DNA from: an uncultured Bacilli bacterium
GTDB lineage: Bacteria; Bacillota_I; Bacilli_A; RF39; UBA660
Assembly (NCBI GenBank): GCA_947585665.1
Contig: CANPXE010000006.1
Coordinates: forward strand, 32,814-96,813
Direction: 5' to 3'
Length of the DNA: 64,000 nt
In this document: positions 43,368-51,603 of the stretch, piece after piece
Layout: each line of letters starts with the position of its first letter
How positions within the stretch are numbered: position 1 is the first letter of the stretch
Made by a program: the position numbers and the translations under genes
The notes under the pieces: generated by a model
What the model saw: only the letters and a program-made list of their open reading frames with translations
What the model was told of the DNA's origin: nothing
The model's database searches: none

Positions 43368-44216
43368 ATGGATAGTTTATTCAAAAGAGCTTTAGCTTAT
43401 CTTTTAGATTTAGGATTAATAATGATTGTTGTAAGTTGCATTTCTAATTCAAGAATTAATCCCCAATCAGAAAAATATCGTGAACTATATTCAAGTTTTT
43501 CTAAATTACAAACTAATTATTATGAACAACAGAAAAATGATATTAAGACTTGCGATGATTTAAAGAATGCTATTGATGATAAAAAATTAACAGAACAAAA
43601 ATATCTTGATGATTATAATAATTTAAAAAAGGAAGAATTAATAGAAGAAGAATTTAATAAAAAATGTTTAACGATTATAAGTAGTTATAATGATAATAAA
43701 ATGACAGAAGAAGAGTATAACGGTAAATTCAATTATTATTATCAACAATTACAAAGAGAATCTAGTTTTACCTACATTTTAGATATCGTAGTGACCCTTT
43801 TATATGTCGTTCTTTTCCAAAAGTATACTAATGGACAGACTCTTGGTAAAAAAATCATGCGTTTAAAAGTAGTTCCAGTAAAAGGTGAACAACTAACTTA
43901 TAAACAATTATTGTTAAGAAACATCTTCTTGTTCAGTATTTTATATCACTTATTAATGGTTATTACTTCCTTTGTTGTTCCTGAAAAATACTTTGTTTTA
44001 TCTTCTGATATTTTATATTTAATGGATTACTTTTTATCAATAGCTATTGTTGGGACAATGTTTTTCAACAAACAGAGAAGGGGACTTCATGATATTATTG
44101 CAAAAACTAGAGTAGCACTATTCGATTTTGGTGGTAACGAACTAGAAGAAAAGAACTTTTTCAGTTTAAAGAAAAAAGAAGATATAACTCCTAAAAAACA
44201 AAATCATAAAAAGTAA
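43368..44216 (+). CDS. RDD-family membrane protein
   Basis: A 282-residue membrane protein of the RDD family: an N-terminal helix, a ~100-residue Lys/Glu/Tyr-rich hydrophilic coiled insertion, then three helices with the characteristic NGQTLGKKIMRLKVV segment and a C-terminal RGLHDIIAKTRV. It follows the ABC genes by eight bases with GGAGAGT, so it may be the last gene of that operon. The function of RDD proteins is mostly unknown; some have been implicated in ion transport. Confidence 0.85.
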   Translation: MDSLFKRALAYLLDLGLIMIVVSCISNSRINPQSEKYRELYSSFSKLQTNYYEQQKNDIKTCDDLKNAIDDKKLTEQKYLDDYNNLKKEELIEEEFNKKCLTIISSYNDNKMTEEEYNGKFNYYYQQLQRESSFTYILDIVVTLLYVVLFQKYTNGQTLGKKIMRLKVVPVKGEQLTYKQLLLRNIFLFSILYHLLMVITSFVVPEKYFVLSSDILYLMDYFLSIAIVGTMFFNKQRRGLHDIIAKTRVALFDFGGNELEEKNFFSLKKKEDITPKKQNHKK

Positions 44217-44308
44217 AAAGATAGGTGATTTTCATCTATTTTTTTTATTTGTTAACTATCTTTGTGTAAAGTTAAATAGTAAAGATATTAAAGAAAAAGA
44301 TAAGACTT

Positions 44309-44315
44309 TGTCGAA
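44309..44315 (+). promoter_or_regulatory. Spo0A-box-like heptamer upstream of sigF
   Basis: TGTCGAA within AAGACTTTGTCGAAT, 117 bases before the sigF start; nearly the same 15 bases precede dacF. The heptamer alone is expected several times by chance in 64 kb. Confidence 0.35.
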
Positions 44316-44356
44316 TGAGTTTGTTTCTTTTTCTTCTTATTTTATATTTTAGGAGG

Positions 44357-44414
44357 TATGTGTAATTATACTTTATGGAGGTGATTAGTAGTTAGTTATA
44401 CACATATTACTAAT
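44357..44414 (+). promoter_or_regulatory. Structured leader of sigF
   Basis: Two overlapping stem options are visible: TATGTGTA (44357-44364) with TACACATA (44399-44406), and ATTAGTA (44384-44390) with TACTAAT (44408-44414). Two ribosome-site-like runs (AGGAGG, TGGAGG) occur here without a good start. Possibly a structured 5' leader; function unknown. Confidence 0.35.
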
Positions 44415-44431
44415 AATTATAAAGGAGGATT

Positions 44432-45088
44432 ATGACTACTGATAAAAAAATAGAAGACTATGAAAAATTAGTTTATAGTATTATTAATAAATATAATTTT
44501 TTAGGAGAGACTGATGATTTATATCAAGTCGGGATGATGGGCTTATTAAAGGCATGTGAAAATTTTGATGACAGTTATGGTGTTAAATTTTCTACTTATG
44601 CGCATACTTATATTGTTGGTGAAGTGTTAAAGTATGTACGTGATAATAAACCGATTCGTATCAATCGTGATTTAGTCCGGTTGAGTCGTAATATTGAACG
44701 GGCCAAAGAAGTTTTAAGTCAAAAACTGATGCATGAGGCATCGATTAGTGAATTATCAGATTTTTTAGAGGTTCCTGAAAAGACCATTGAAGAAGCAATG
44801 ATCTCTTCTAATTTTGTCAAAAGTCTTGATTATGAACTAAATGATGAAGGACGAGAATTAAATCTATATGACAGTATTAAATATGAAGAAAATGGTTATA
44901 ATTCAGATATTATGGATCTACATGATAGTATCGATAGTCTTTCTGAAGAAGAAAAGTTACTCATAAACTATCGTTATTTTGAAGGAAGGACACAAAGTGA
45001 TATTTCTTCTGAATTAGGAATGAGTCAAGTTCAAGTATCAAGAAACGAAGCAAAAATATTACAAAAATTAAGAAATAAACTCAGCTAA
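44432..45088 (+). CDS. sigF: Sporulation sigma factor, SigF-like
   Basis: A 218-residue sigma-70-family protein of the SigB/F/G group. Region 2: DDLYQVGMMGLLKACENFDDSYGVKFSTYAHTYIVGEVLKYVRDN. Region 3: RINRDLVRLSRNIE. Region 4 HTH: TQSDISSELGMSQVQVSRNEA. It lacks the SigG-type N-terminus and is followed directly by spoVAC-spoVAD-spoVAE, matching the Bacillus sigF-spoVA order. The usual upstream anti-sigma genes spoIIAA and spoIIAB are absent; an RDD protein gene stands there. Strong AAAGGAGG site. Identity as SigF rather than another group member rests on context. Confidence 0.85.
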   Translation: MTTDKKIEDYEKLVYSIINKYNFLGETDDLYQVGMMGLLKACENFDDSYGVKFSTYAHTYIVGEVLKYVRDNKPIRINRDLVRLSRNIERAKEVLSQKLMHEASISELSDFLEVPEKTIEEAMISSNFVKSLDYELNDEGRELNLYDSIKYEENGYNSDIMDLHDSIDSLSEEEKLLINYRYFEGRTQSDISSELGMSQVQVSRNEAKILQKLRNKLS

Positions 45089-45119
45089 AAATTAATTTAA
45101 ATAAATAGTATTAAAAAAT

Positions 45120-45154
45120 AAAATTCATCCATTATATAAGTGGGTGAATTTTTT
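45120..45154 (+). terminator. Hairpin with T run enclosing the spoVAC ribosome site
   Basis: Twelve-base stem AAAATTCATCCA/TGGGTGAATTTT (one G-T pair), nine-base loop, ending in six T immediately before the spoVAC ATG (45155). The only ribosome site (GGGTG, 45142-45146) is inside the 3' arm. It could end sigF transcripts and/or hide the spoVAC start. Confidence 0.65.
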
Positions 45155-45598
45155 ATGGATAAAATTAGTTATAAGAAAATAGTTGATCGTCATAAACCGA
45201 AAGAAACAAGATTTATGAATGCGGTAATTGCTTTTATTGTTGGTGGCTTAGTTGGTGTCTTAGGACAATTCTTAATTGATTTCTATTCATCTTGGTTATC
45301 AATTCCGTCACAAGATGCGACTTCTTATATGATTGTAACACTTGTCTTCATATCTTGTTTATTTACAGCATTAGGTTTCTTCGATAAATGGGTTACTTTC
45401 GCTAAGTGTGGTCTAATTATTCCCATCACAGGTTTTGCGCATTCAATGATGAGTAGTGGTATGGAATACAAGCATGAAGGACCAATTTTTGGCGTTGGCG
45501 CTAATCTTTTTAAACTTGCTGGATCTGTCATTCTCTATGGAATCGTTGCGGCTTGGTTTTTTGGAATGATTCGCTTTTATTTCTTGGGAGGTGTCTAA
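45155..45598 (+). CDS. spoVAC: Stage V sporulation protein AC
   Basis: A 147-residue inner-spore-membrane protein with four to five helices, part of the SpoVA channel that moves dipicolinic acid into the forespore and out at germination. Signature segments: N-terminal KIVDRHKPKETRFMNAVIAFIVGGLVGVLGQ and AKCGLIIPITGFAHSMMSSGMEYKHEG with GPIFGVGANLFKLAGSVILYG. The ATG at 45155 is preferred over an upstream in-frame ATG. The spoVAD gene follows immediately. Confidence 0.95.
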   Translation: MDKISYKKIVDRHKPKETRFMNAVIAFIVGGLVGVLGQFLIDFYSSWLSIPSQDATSYMIVTLVFISCLFTALGFFDKWVTFAKCGLIIPITGFAHSMMSSGMEYKHEGPIFGVGANLFKLAGSVILYGIVAAWFFGMIRFYFLGGV

Positions 45599-46594
45599 AT
45601 GACTTATACTTATGATGATGTTTACATAAATAATTATGCAACGGTTGGGGGACCATATGAAAAAGATGGACCAATCGGTCCTAGCATTGATAAAGTCTAT
45701 ACTAATTTGTATGCTGATGAAAAGACTTGGGAACAAGCTGAAGTTAAAATGTTATCGGATAGTATTGACTTAGTTCTTCGTAAGAGTAAGAAGAATGCTA
45801 GTGACATCAATTTGTTGATTAGTGGGGACCTCTTAAATCAGGTGACAGCATCAAGTTATGCAGCTCTAAGTTTTAATATTCCTTTCTTTGGTATATATGG
45901 TGCCTGTTCAAGTAGTGTAGAAGGAATGATTTTAATGAGTTCCTTAATTGATGGCAAGAAGATTAAAAATGGTATTGTATCTGTTTCATCACACAATATG
46001 TCAAGTGAAAAACAATTTCGTAATCCAACCGAATATGGTGCTCCTAAACCAGGAACAGCTACTTTTACTTCAACAGGTGGAGCAAGTGTTTATTTGAGTA
46101 ATCAAAAGGGGAAGATTAAAGTTGAGTCTTCAACGGTTGGTAAAGTTGTCGATATGAATCAGACTGATTCTTTCAATATGGGTGCTGTTATGGCAGCGGC
46201 AGCAGGGGATACAATTTACCGTCATTTACAAGATATGAAACGTACTGTTGATGATTACGATTTAATTTTAACAGGTGATTTAGGTGTTTATGGCCGTGAA
46301 ATATTAATTGATTATATGCATCAAGAATATGGTATTGATTTAGGTAAAAACTATGATGATAGTGGAACAATGCTTTATGATTTAGAAAAACAAGAAGAAG
46401 TTCTAGCCGGTGCCAGTGGACCACTTTGTATTGCCATGGTAAGTTTTGCGAATATCTTTCCTAAACTGGAAAAAGGCAAATTAAAACGTGTTTTATTAGT
46501 TGCGACAGGAGCTCTTTTTTCACCAACTTTTGTTTATCAACATAAACCAATTTATTCAATTAGTCATGCCATAAGTTTGGAGGCGATTAGATGA
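45599..46594 (+). CDS. spoVAD: Stage V sporulation protein AD
   Basis: A 331-residue soluble, thiolase-fold subunit of the SpoVA complex that binds dipicolinic acid. Diagnostic segments are YINNYATVGGPYEKDGPIG, ISGDLLNQVTAS, FFGIYGACSSSVEGM, GGASVYLS and the C-terminal LVATGALFSPTF. It abuts spoVAC with no gap (GGGAGGTG ribosome site) and overlaps spoVAE by four bases. Confidence 0.95.
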   Translation: MTYTYDDVYINNYATVGGPYEKDGPIGPSIDKVYTNLYADEKTWEQAEVKMLSDSIDLVLRKSKKNASDINLLISGDLLNQVTASSYAALSFNIPFFGIYGACSSSVEGMILMSSLIDGKKIKNGIVSVSSHNMSSEKQFRNPTEYGAPKPGTATFTSTGGASVYLSNQKGKIKVESSTVGKVVDMNQTDSFNMGAVMAAAAGDTIYRHLQDMKRTVDDYDLILTGDLGVYGREILIDYMHQEYGIDLGKNYDDSGTMLYDLEKQEEVLAGASGPLCIAMVSFANIFPKLEKGKLKRVLLVATGALFSPTFVYQHKPIYSISHAISLEAIR

Positions 46595-46941
46595 TTTATG
46601 TATATTCCTTTTTATTCTCAGGTTTCGTTTGTCTCTTAGGACAAATAATCCTTGATAATACGAAATTGACTGCTGGTCATATTACAAGTATTTTTGTTGT
46701 CGTTGGGGCTGCTTTAGACACTTTCAGTTTTTATGATAAAATCATAACTTATGTTGGTGGTGGAGCTTTAGTTCCCATTACATCTTTTGGACACTCCTTA
46801 ATTCATGGTGCGCTTATGAAAGCTGAAGAAATGGGCTTCATGGGCTTACTCATGGGAATGTTCGATTTAACAGCATCAGGTATTACTGCCGCGATAATTT
46901 TTAGCTTCTTACTTTTATTAGTATTTAAACCTAGAAATTAA
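46591..46941 (+). CDS. spoVAE: Stage V sporulation protein AE
   Basis: A 116-residue membrane protein (SpoVAEb type) with three to four helices: FSGFVCLLGQIILDNTKLTAGHITSIFVV, GGGALVPITSFGHSLIHGALMKAEEMG. It completes a minimal spoVAC-AD-AE set sufficient for DPA transport in clostridia; spoVAA, AB and AF are not present here. A terminator follows. Confidence 0.94.
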   Translation: MIYVYSFLFSGFVCLLGQIILDNTKLTAGHITSIFVVVGAALDTFSFYDKIITYVGGGALVPITSFGHSLIHGALMKAEEMGFMGLLMGMFDLTASGITAAIIFSFLLLLVFKPRN

Positions 46942-46968
46942 AAAAAAGAATCTTTTGATTCTTTTTTA
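46942..46968. terminator. Bidirectional terminator after spoVAE
   Basis: Stem AAAAAAGAATC/GATTCTTTTTT, between convergent spoVAE and the acyltransferase gene. Confidence 0.8.
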
Positions 46969-48030
46969 AGTTGTTTTAATAAATAATTTTTTAATCTTTG
47001 GTATATAAAATTCTCTTTTCTTTAGAAAATCAACTATTAATACCATTAGCGTTCCTAAAACTAAAGATACAGAAAGAAGTAGTATTAAATGTTCCTTATA
47101 TGGTAATCCTATACTGTTAAAGCCATTTCTAAAAGGAATACTAACTAAATAGATTGGTAAACTCAATTTTTCGAGAAAATAAACTAATTTATTATTAAGT
47201 ATTTTAAAATCTAAAGTCTTTTCACTAAAGGCTATTAAAATAGATATAGTTAATATTAGTAAAACGATGTAGTCATAAGACTTGGATACAAAGTGCATCG
47301 CAAGAGTAGCTATTATAAAACCAAATACTTCAATAGCTGTCAAAGTATATATTCCTAACTTAGTAAAGTCTGTTTCTTTTATCTTTTGAACTAACGGATA
47401 TAAACAAGCTCCAATACTCAATTCAAAATAAGCTCTAACAACACCCCTATAAGTGAAACCAATCCATTTAGCTGGTCCATGTAAATTTTTAAAATAATAA
47501 AAATATATTCCGGCGATGACAATTGCTGATAGAGGACCAATATAGTGAAAATAATTATCTTTAAATTTTCTTATTTGTGGATAAATGAGAGCCATACAAA
47601 GAAGCATTGCTGATATATACCAACTTTGATTTAGTATACCACTTCTTTTATAGCCTAGCATATTTAAGCAAAGTAAATCAAAGACGGAAAATAACGCTAA
47701 ATTAATAGTCATTTTTCCAAGGACAATTTTAATAATGAAGGAAACTATAAAAGCTAATACGATATAGGGGAAGAAGCTTTTATATTTTTTAAAGATGAAT
47801 AGACCTGTCTCTTTACCTAAATTTTCATCATCTTTTTTAGAAGATTTGTACCCCCCCCGCATCATTATTGACCTAGCTAATAGATATCCTGAAACTAAAA
47901 AGAAAAACTCAACTCCTAAGCTTCCATTACAAAAAATACTATTTTTTAAACCTTCACCAGCATGGAATATAACTATTACAATACAAAAAATAAATTTCCA
48001 AAGACTAATAACACCATTATGCTTTTTCAC
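46966..48030 (-). CDS. Acyltransferase-3 family membrane protein (copy 1) with coding G8 tract
   Basis: A 354-residue integral membrane acyltransferase with about ten helices, of the OafA/NolL-like group that O-acylates surface polysaccharides. Family features: LWKFIFCIVIVIFHAGEG (catalytic His23 region), GVEFFFLVSGYLLAR, and NQSWYISAMLLCMALIYP. Codons 58-60 (CGG GGG GGG) form a run of eight G; a one-base slip would truncate the protein at about 60 residues. GTG start with CGGAGGT. Copy 2 lies upstream on the same strand, 26 bases away, and is clearly paralogous. Confidence 0.88.
   Translation of the reverse strand: MKKHNGVISLWKFIFCIVIVIFHAGEGLKNSIFCNGSLGVEFFFLVSGYLLARSIMMRGGYKSSKKDDENLGKETGLFIFKKYKSFFPYIVLAFIVSFIIKIVLGKMTINLALFSVFDLLCLNMLGYKRSGILNQSWYISAMLLCMALIYPQIRKFKDNYFHYIGPLSAIVIAGIYFYYFKNLHGPAKWIGFTYRGVVRAYFELSIGACLYPLVQKIKETDFTKLGIYTLTAIEVFGFIIATLAMHFVSKSYDYIVLLILTISILIAFSEKTLDFKILNNKLVYFLEKLSLPIYLVSIPFRNGFNSIGLPYKEHLILLLSVSLVLGTLMVLIVDFLKKREFYIPKIKKLFIKTT
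47851..47858 (-). repeat. G8 tract in acyltransferase copy 1
   Basis: Eight C on the plus strand, eight G in the coding strand, at codons 58-60. Currently in the full-length phase. Confidence 0.9.
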
Positions 48031-48055
48031 GATTACCTCCGTTTTATTGATATGA

Positions 48056-49114
48056 TTAATTGATAAATAACTTTTTAATCTTAGGAATATAAAATTCTCT
48101 TTTCTTTAAGAAGTCGACTACAAATACCATAATTATTCCTGCTACTATTGATGTTAATGTGATAGATATTAAGCATTCTTTATATGTTAGACCCAAAGAT
48201 CTAATATAATCTCTTATTGGTACATGAATGAAATAGATAGGAATACTTATTTTTTCTAAAAAATAAATAAATTTATTATTTAGTAATTTAAATTCTAATG
48301 TTTTTTCACTAAAAGCAAGTGTGACAGAACACATTAACATTAGTAATAAAATATAATCATAACTCGTACTTAAAAATTGTGCTGCCAAGATAGGTGTTAC
48401 AAATCCTACTATTTCAATTAAAGTTATACAAATTGATCCTAATTTTGTAAAATCTAAACTTTTTATTTTTTGAACTAAAGGATATAGACAAGCGCCAATA
48501 TGTATTTCAAAGAATGCTCTTATGTTACCACGATATGTTAATCCAAGCCATGCTCCTGGATTTTTCAAAGTATGAAAAAGATGATAGTAAATACCCGCAA
48601 TAACTATTGCTTGTAATGGCCCAAGAAAATAGAAATAATTATCTTTATATTTTCTTATTTGTGGATAAATTATGGCCATACAAAGAAACATTGCTGATAC
48701 GTACCATATTGGATCAATAATACCACTTCTAGCATATCCTATAAAATTAAAAGCTAATAAATCAAAAACAGAAAAAAGAATAAGTTTAATTGATATTTTA
48801 TGAAGTACTGCTTTAATTATAAGTCCAAATACAAGGGAAATTAATAAGTAGGGGAAGAAACTTTTATATTTTTTAAAGATGAATAAACCTGTTTCTTTAC
48901 CTAAATTTTCATCATCTTTCTTAGAAGATTTGTACCCCCCCCGCGTCGTTGCTGACTTAGCTAATAGATATCCAGAAACTAGAAAGAAAAATTCAACACC
49001 AATAGCTCCATGTTTAAAAAGAGTGTTTGGTATATCAGCACCAATATGTAAAAAAACGATTAACATACAAAAAATAAATTTCCAAAGACCAATAACACCA
49101 TTATGTTTTTTCAT
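48056..49114 (-). CDS. Acyltransferase-3 family membrane protein (copy 2) with coding G8 tract
   Basis: A 352-residue paralogue of the downstream gene: same N-terminus (MKKHNGVIGLWKFIFCMLIV), GVEFFFLVSGYLLAK, RGGYKSSKKDDENLGKETG loop and C-terminal KKREFYIPKIKKLF. Divergence is concentrated in the middle helices. The start at 49114 has GGGAGGT seven bases upstream; a further upstream ATG is not needed. It carries a G8 run at the same codons as copy 1. Probably modifies a surface glycan with an acyl group; substrate unknown. Confidence 0.88.
   Translation of the reverse strand: MKKHNGVIGLWKFIFCMLIVFLHIGADIPNTLFKHGAIGVEFFFLVSGYLLAKSATTRGGYKSSKKDDENLGKETGLFIFKKYKSFFPYLLISLVFGLIIKAVLHKISIKLILFSVFDLLAFNFIGYARSGIIDPIWYVSAMFLCMAIIYPQIRKYKDNYFYFLGPLQAIVIAGIYYHLFHTLKNPGAWLGLTYRGNIRAFFEIHIGACLYPLVQKIKSLDFTKLGSICITLIEIVGFVTPILAAQFLSTSYDYILLLMLMCSVTLAFSEKTLEFKLLNNKFIYFLEKISIPIYFIHVPIRDYIRSLGLTYKECLISITLTSIVAGIIMVFVVDFLKKREFYIPKIKKLFIN
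48935..48942 (-). repeat. G8 tract in acyltransferase copy 2
   Basis: Eight C on the plus strand at the same codon position as in copy 1; currently in the full-length phase. Confidence 0.9.
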
Positions 49115-49182
49115 GATTACCTCCCACAAGATTCTATCCATCTAACATCATTATAGCATCTTCTTTTTTGGTAATGCAATTA

Positions 49183-50295
49183 TTAGTTCATAACTTTCTT
49201 TTTATTAGTATTGATTATAAAACCGATTAAGATGAGATATGATAGAAGACTAGAACCACCATAACTTATGAAGGGAAGAGTAATTCCCGTTATGGGAAGA
49301 AGACCAATTGTCATCGCAATATTTTGGATTTGTTGATAAAAGATAATACCAAGTATACCAATAATTAAAGTTTTATCTTTATAATTGACTCTTTTATTAG
49401 TTAAATTAATTAAATAAATATCAAATAGAGTTAAAAAGATAATCAATAAACTACTTCCTAAAAAACCAAAGTTCGAAGCAAATACACTAAAGATGAAATC
49501 CGTTCCCGCTTCCGGAAAATAAATGGGCGTCTTATTAAAACCAAAACCAAATATCCCACTAGCACTAATTGCGGCCATACTGTTTTCCAACTGCATTCCG
49601 CTACCACTTTGCCAGTTGACAATTCTATCCATGCGGTAGAAGAAATCCGTTCCTAAAACATTTAAGAACAGATCCTGTTGATAAAAATAAAAATAGAAAA
49701 ATAATGATAAAGAAACCATAATTATTGAAAAGAGAATGACAAACCAACGAAGACGTATTTTACTGACAAAAAGACAAAAGAAAGTAATAATTATATAGAT
49801 TAGGACTGAACCTGTATCTGGTTCTAAAAATGTCAAAAGACTAGGTATTAATAAAATGATAAATATTTTTAAAAGTAGAGTCATTTCTTTCTTAAAATCA
49901 ATTTTTTTCTTTCGATTAAAGTCTCCTAAAATACGACTATAAACTAATATTAAAGATACTTTCATAAATTCACTTGGTTGAATACTAAAACCTAAAAAAT
50001 TATACCAACATCTACTACCATTTATTTCTTTCGCAAAAAATAATAATCCCAGTAATAATAAACAATTAATACCATATATTAAATAAGACCATTTATAGAA
50101 AAAACTATTATCAAACCGAATGATACTAATAATAGCTATAATTCCAATTAGGTACCAAATACTTTGTTTTAAAATTAAATTTCCAAGACTACTTTCCATA
50201 TACATTGATGCTGATTCAATAGTAAAGATACTTATTAAAAAGAAAATAATTATGGCCAAAATAATAAACTTATCAATCTTTAAACTTTTACTCAT
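49183..50295 (-). CDS. FtsW/RodA/SpoVE-family peptidoglycan polymerase
   Basis: A 370-residue SEDS protein with about ten helices that polymerises lipid II with a partner class B PBP. Family motifs: GFSIQPSEFMKVSLILVYSRIL, LLTFLEPDTGSVLIY, NSMAAISASGIFGFGF and PITGITLPFISYGGSSLLSY. It could be RodA (elongation), FtsW (division) or SpoVE (spore cortex). No cognate transpeptidase is adjacent, so the member cannot be fixed. The sporulation neighbourhood is suggestive only. Confidence 0.9.
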   Translation of the reverse strand: MSKSLKIDKFIILAIIIFFLISIFTIESASMYMESSLGNLILKQSIWYLIGIIAIISIIRFDNSFFYKWSYLIYGINCLLLLGLLFFAKEINGSRCWYNFLGFSIQPSEFMKVSLILVYSRILGDFNRKKKIDFKKEMTLLLKIFIILLIPSLLTFLEPDTGSVLIYIIITFFCLFVSKIRLRWFVILFSIIMVSLSLFFYFYFYQQDLFLNVLGTDFFYRMDRIVNWQSGSGMQLENSMAAISASGIFGFGFNKTPIYFPEAGTDFIFSVFASNFGFLGSSLLIIFLTLFDIYLINLTNKRVNYKDKTLIIGILGIIFYQQIQNIAMTIGLLPITGITLPFISYGGSSLLSYLILIGFIINTNKKKVMN

Positions 50296-50397
50296 AAAAC
50301 CACCATTATTAGTATGTGTAAATTTTTATTTTTAATATAGTCTTTTATAGTCTTTTTTTAAAGTATAAACATATTATTAAATGAAAGAGTGTGATTT

Positions 50398-50661
50398 ATG
50401 AAAAAACTTCCTGATTTATATAAGAATACAAGTGTTAACAGTCCTAATCGTGATGTCTTTTATTCGTTTGAGAAAGATGGAGATGTTAGATCTTTTTCGA
50501 AAGATGATATTATTTTTAATGATGTCGTTATCATTAAGACCGTCAATGATACTTATGAGACACGCATTGTTTCCAAACTTGATGATCATATCTTAACGTC
50601 TAGTAAAGATATCATTTATTTAAAAGACATCAAATCAATTAAAAGAAAAGACCACTTCTAA
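50398..50661 (+). CDS. Small hypothetical protein
   Basis: An 87-residue soluble protein (MKKLPDLYKNTSVNSPNRDVFYSFE...) with no known motif. An AAAGAGTGTG ribosome site precedes it and a strong terminator follows, so it is a genuine single-gene unit, convergent with the coat protein gene. Function unknown. Confidence 0.7.
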   Translation: MKKLPDLYKNTSVNSPNRDVFYSFEKDGDVRSFSKDDIIFNDVVIIKTVNDTYETRIVSKLDDHILTSSKDIIYLKDIKSIKRKDHF

Positions 50662-50677
50662 TGAGTGGTCCCTTTTT
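50650..50677. terminator. Terminator
   Basis: Stem GACCACT/AGTGGTC overlapping the stop codon, followed by CCTTTTTT. Confidence 0.8.
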
Positions 50678-51087
50678 TATACACCTGATACGAAAGTGTC
50701 GCCAAGACATTTCATAGCACAAACACATTTTAAATTGATTGTGAAGAAGTCATCGGTTGCTACATAAGGGAAAGTTGATTCGGTAGTTGTATCAGGGTTT
50801 GGTGCAAGAACACGACATTTGCAGCAACATTCATCAAGATTTTCGACTCTAAATACGCCACTTGTTCCTTCAACACCATTTAATGTATAAGGAAATGCAA
50901 ATTGATTGCCATTGCATCCATAGAAAGTGATTGGTCTTGTATTTAGACAAACAACATTAGCTAAATTACCTAGGAATGGTTTATCACATCCACCAAAGTC
51001 GCCACAAGTATCTCCTTGTTGTTGTAGTGAAATAATGCGCTCTATAATTTTAGCAAAGCACGAACAATCATTGTTATTACTACACAT
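50677..51087 (-). CDS. cotZ: Spore coat protein, CotY/CotZ family
   Basis: A 136-residue Cys-rich protein (about a dozen Cys) of the CotY/CotZ/ExsY family that self-assembles by disulfides into the outer coat or exosporium. Features: CSNNNDCSCFAKIIERI, CDKPFLG, CLNTRPITFYGC, and a CCCKCRVL cluster followed by a beta-rich C-terminus. It is monocistronic; the ~170 bases upstream probably hold a mother-cell (SigE/SigK) promoter, which I could not place with confidence. The assignment to CotZ versus CotY cannot be decided. Confidence 0.85.
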   Translation of the reverse strand: MCSNNNDCSCFAKIIERIISLQQQGDTCGDFGGCDKPFLGNLANVVCLNTRPITFYGCNGNQFAFPYTLNGVEGTSGVFRVENLDECCCKCRVLAPNPDTTTESTFPYVATDDFFTINLKCVCAMKCLGDTFVSGV

Positions 51088-51268
51088 AATTATTCTCCTT
51101 TCTTCATATTTCTAATATAAGATATTCATAAAATTAATCTTGGTGTCGTCTTAACACCCATAATAATCATATTCAAAACATTACTTTTTAGAAGAAAGAA
51201 GATAAAAGTTGGTATTTTTTAAATTTTATAGTATAATTAAATAAGAATTTTAGAAAAGAGTGATGAAA

Positions 51269-51586
51269 ATGAATTTTCCATATGAATATATTATAATTGG
51301 TGTTATTATCTTAATCATCTTATTAGCTGTTTTAAAAGCTGGTAAGAAAGATGCTCATTTAGAGTTAAATAAATTAGTTGAATATCTTGGTGGTAAAGAT
51401 AACATTATTGCGACAGAAACTAATATGTCTCGTTTTAAAGTAACTTTAAAAGATGTATCAGTAGTTGATAAAGAAGCTATTCAAAAACTAGGTGCTAAAG
51501 GTATTGTGGAAATTGATAATCAATTAAAAATAATTTTAGGTAGTGAATCACATCAATTAAAAAAATATATTGATGAATTAAAATAA
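51269..51586 (+). CDS. Membrane-anchored EIIB-like protein lacking the phospho-Cys
   Basis: A 105-residue protein: one N-terminal helix (about residues 6-22) then a domain resembling PTS glucose-type EIIB (LNKLVEYLGGKDNIIATETNMSRFKVTLKDVSVVDKEAIQKLGAKGIV). The Cys that carries phosphate in EIIB (in CxTRLR) is replaced; the segment reads TNMSRFKV. It therefore cannot phosphorylate sugar, and no EIIA or EIIC is nearby. A regulatory or structural role is inferred. Start 51269 is chosen with GAGTGAT upstream. Confidence 0.65.
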   Translation: MNFPYEYIIIGVIILIILLAVLKAGKKDAHLELNKLVEYLGGKDNIIATETNMSRFKVTLKDVSVVDKEAIQKLGAKGIVEIDNQLKIILGSESHQLKKYIDELK

Positions 51587-51603
51587 TCTAAAAAAAGACT
51601 TAT

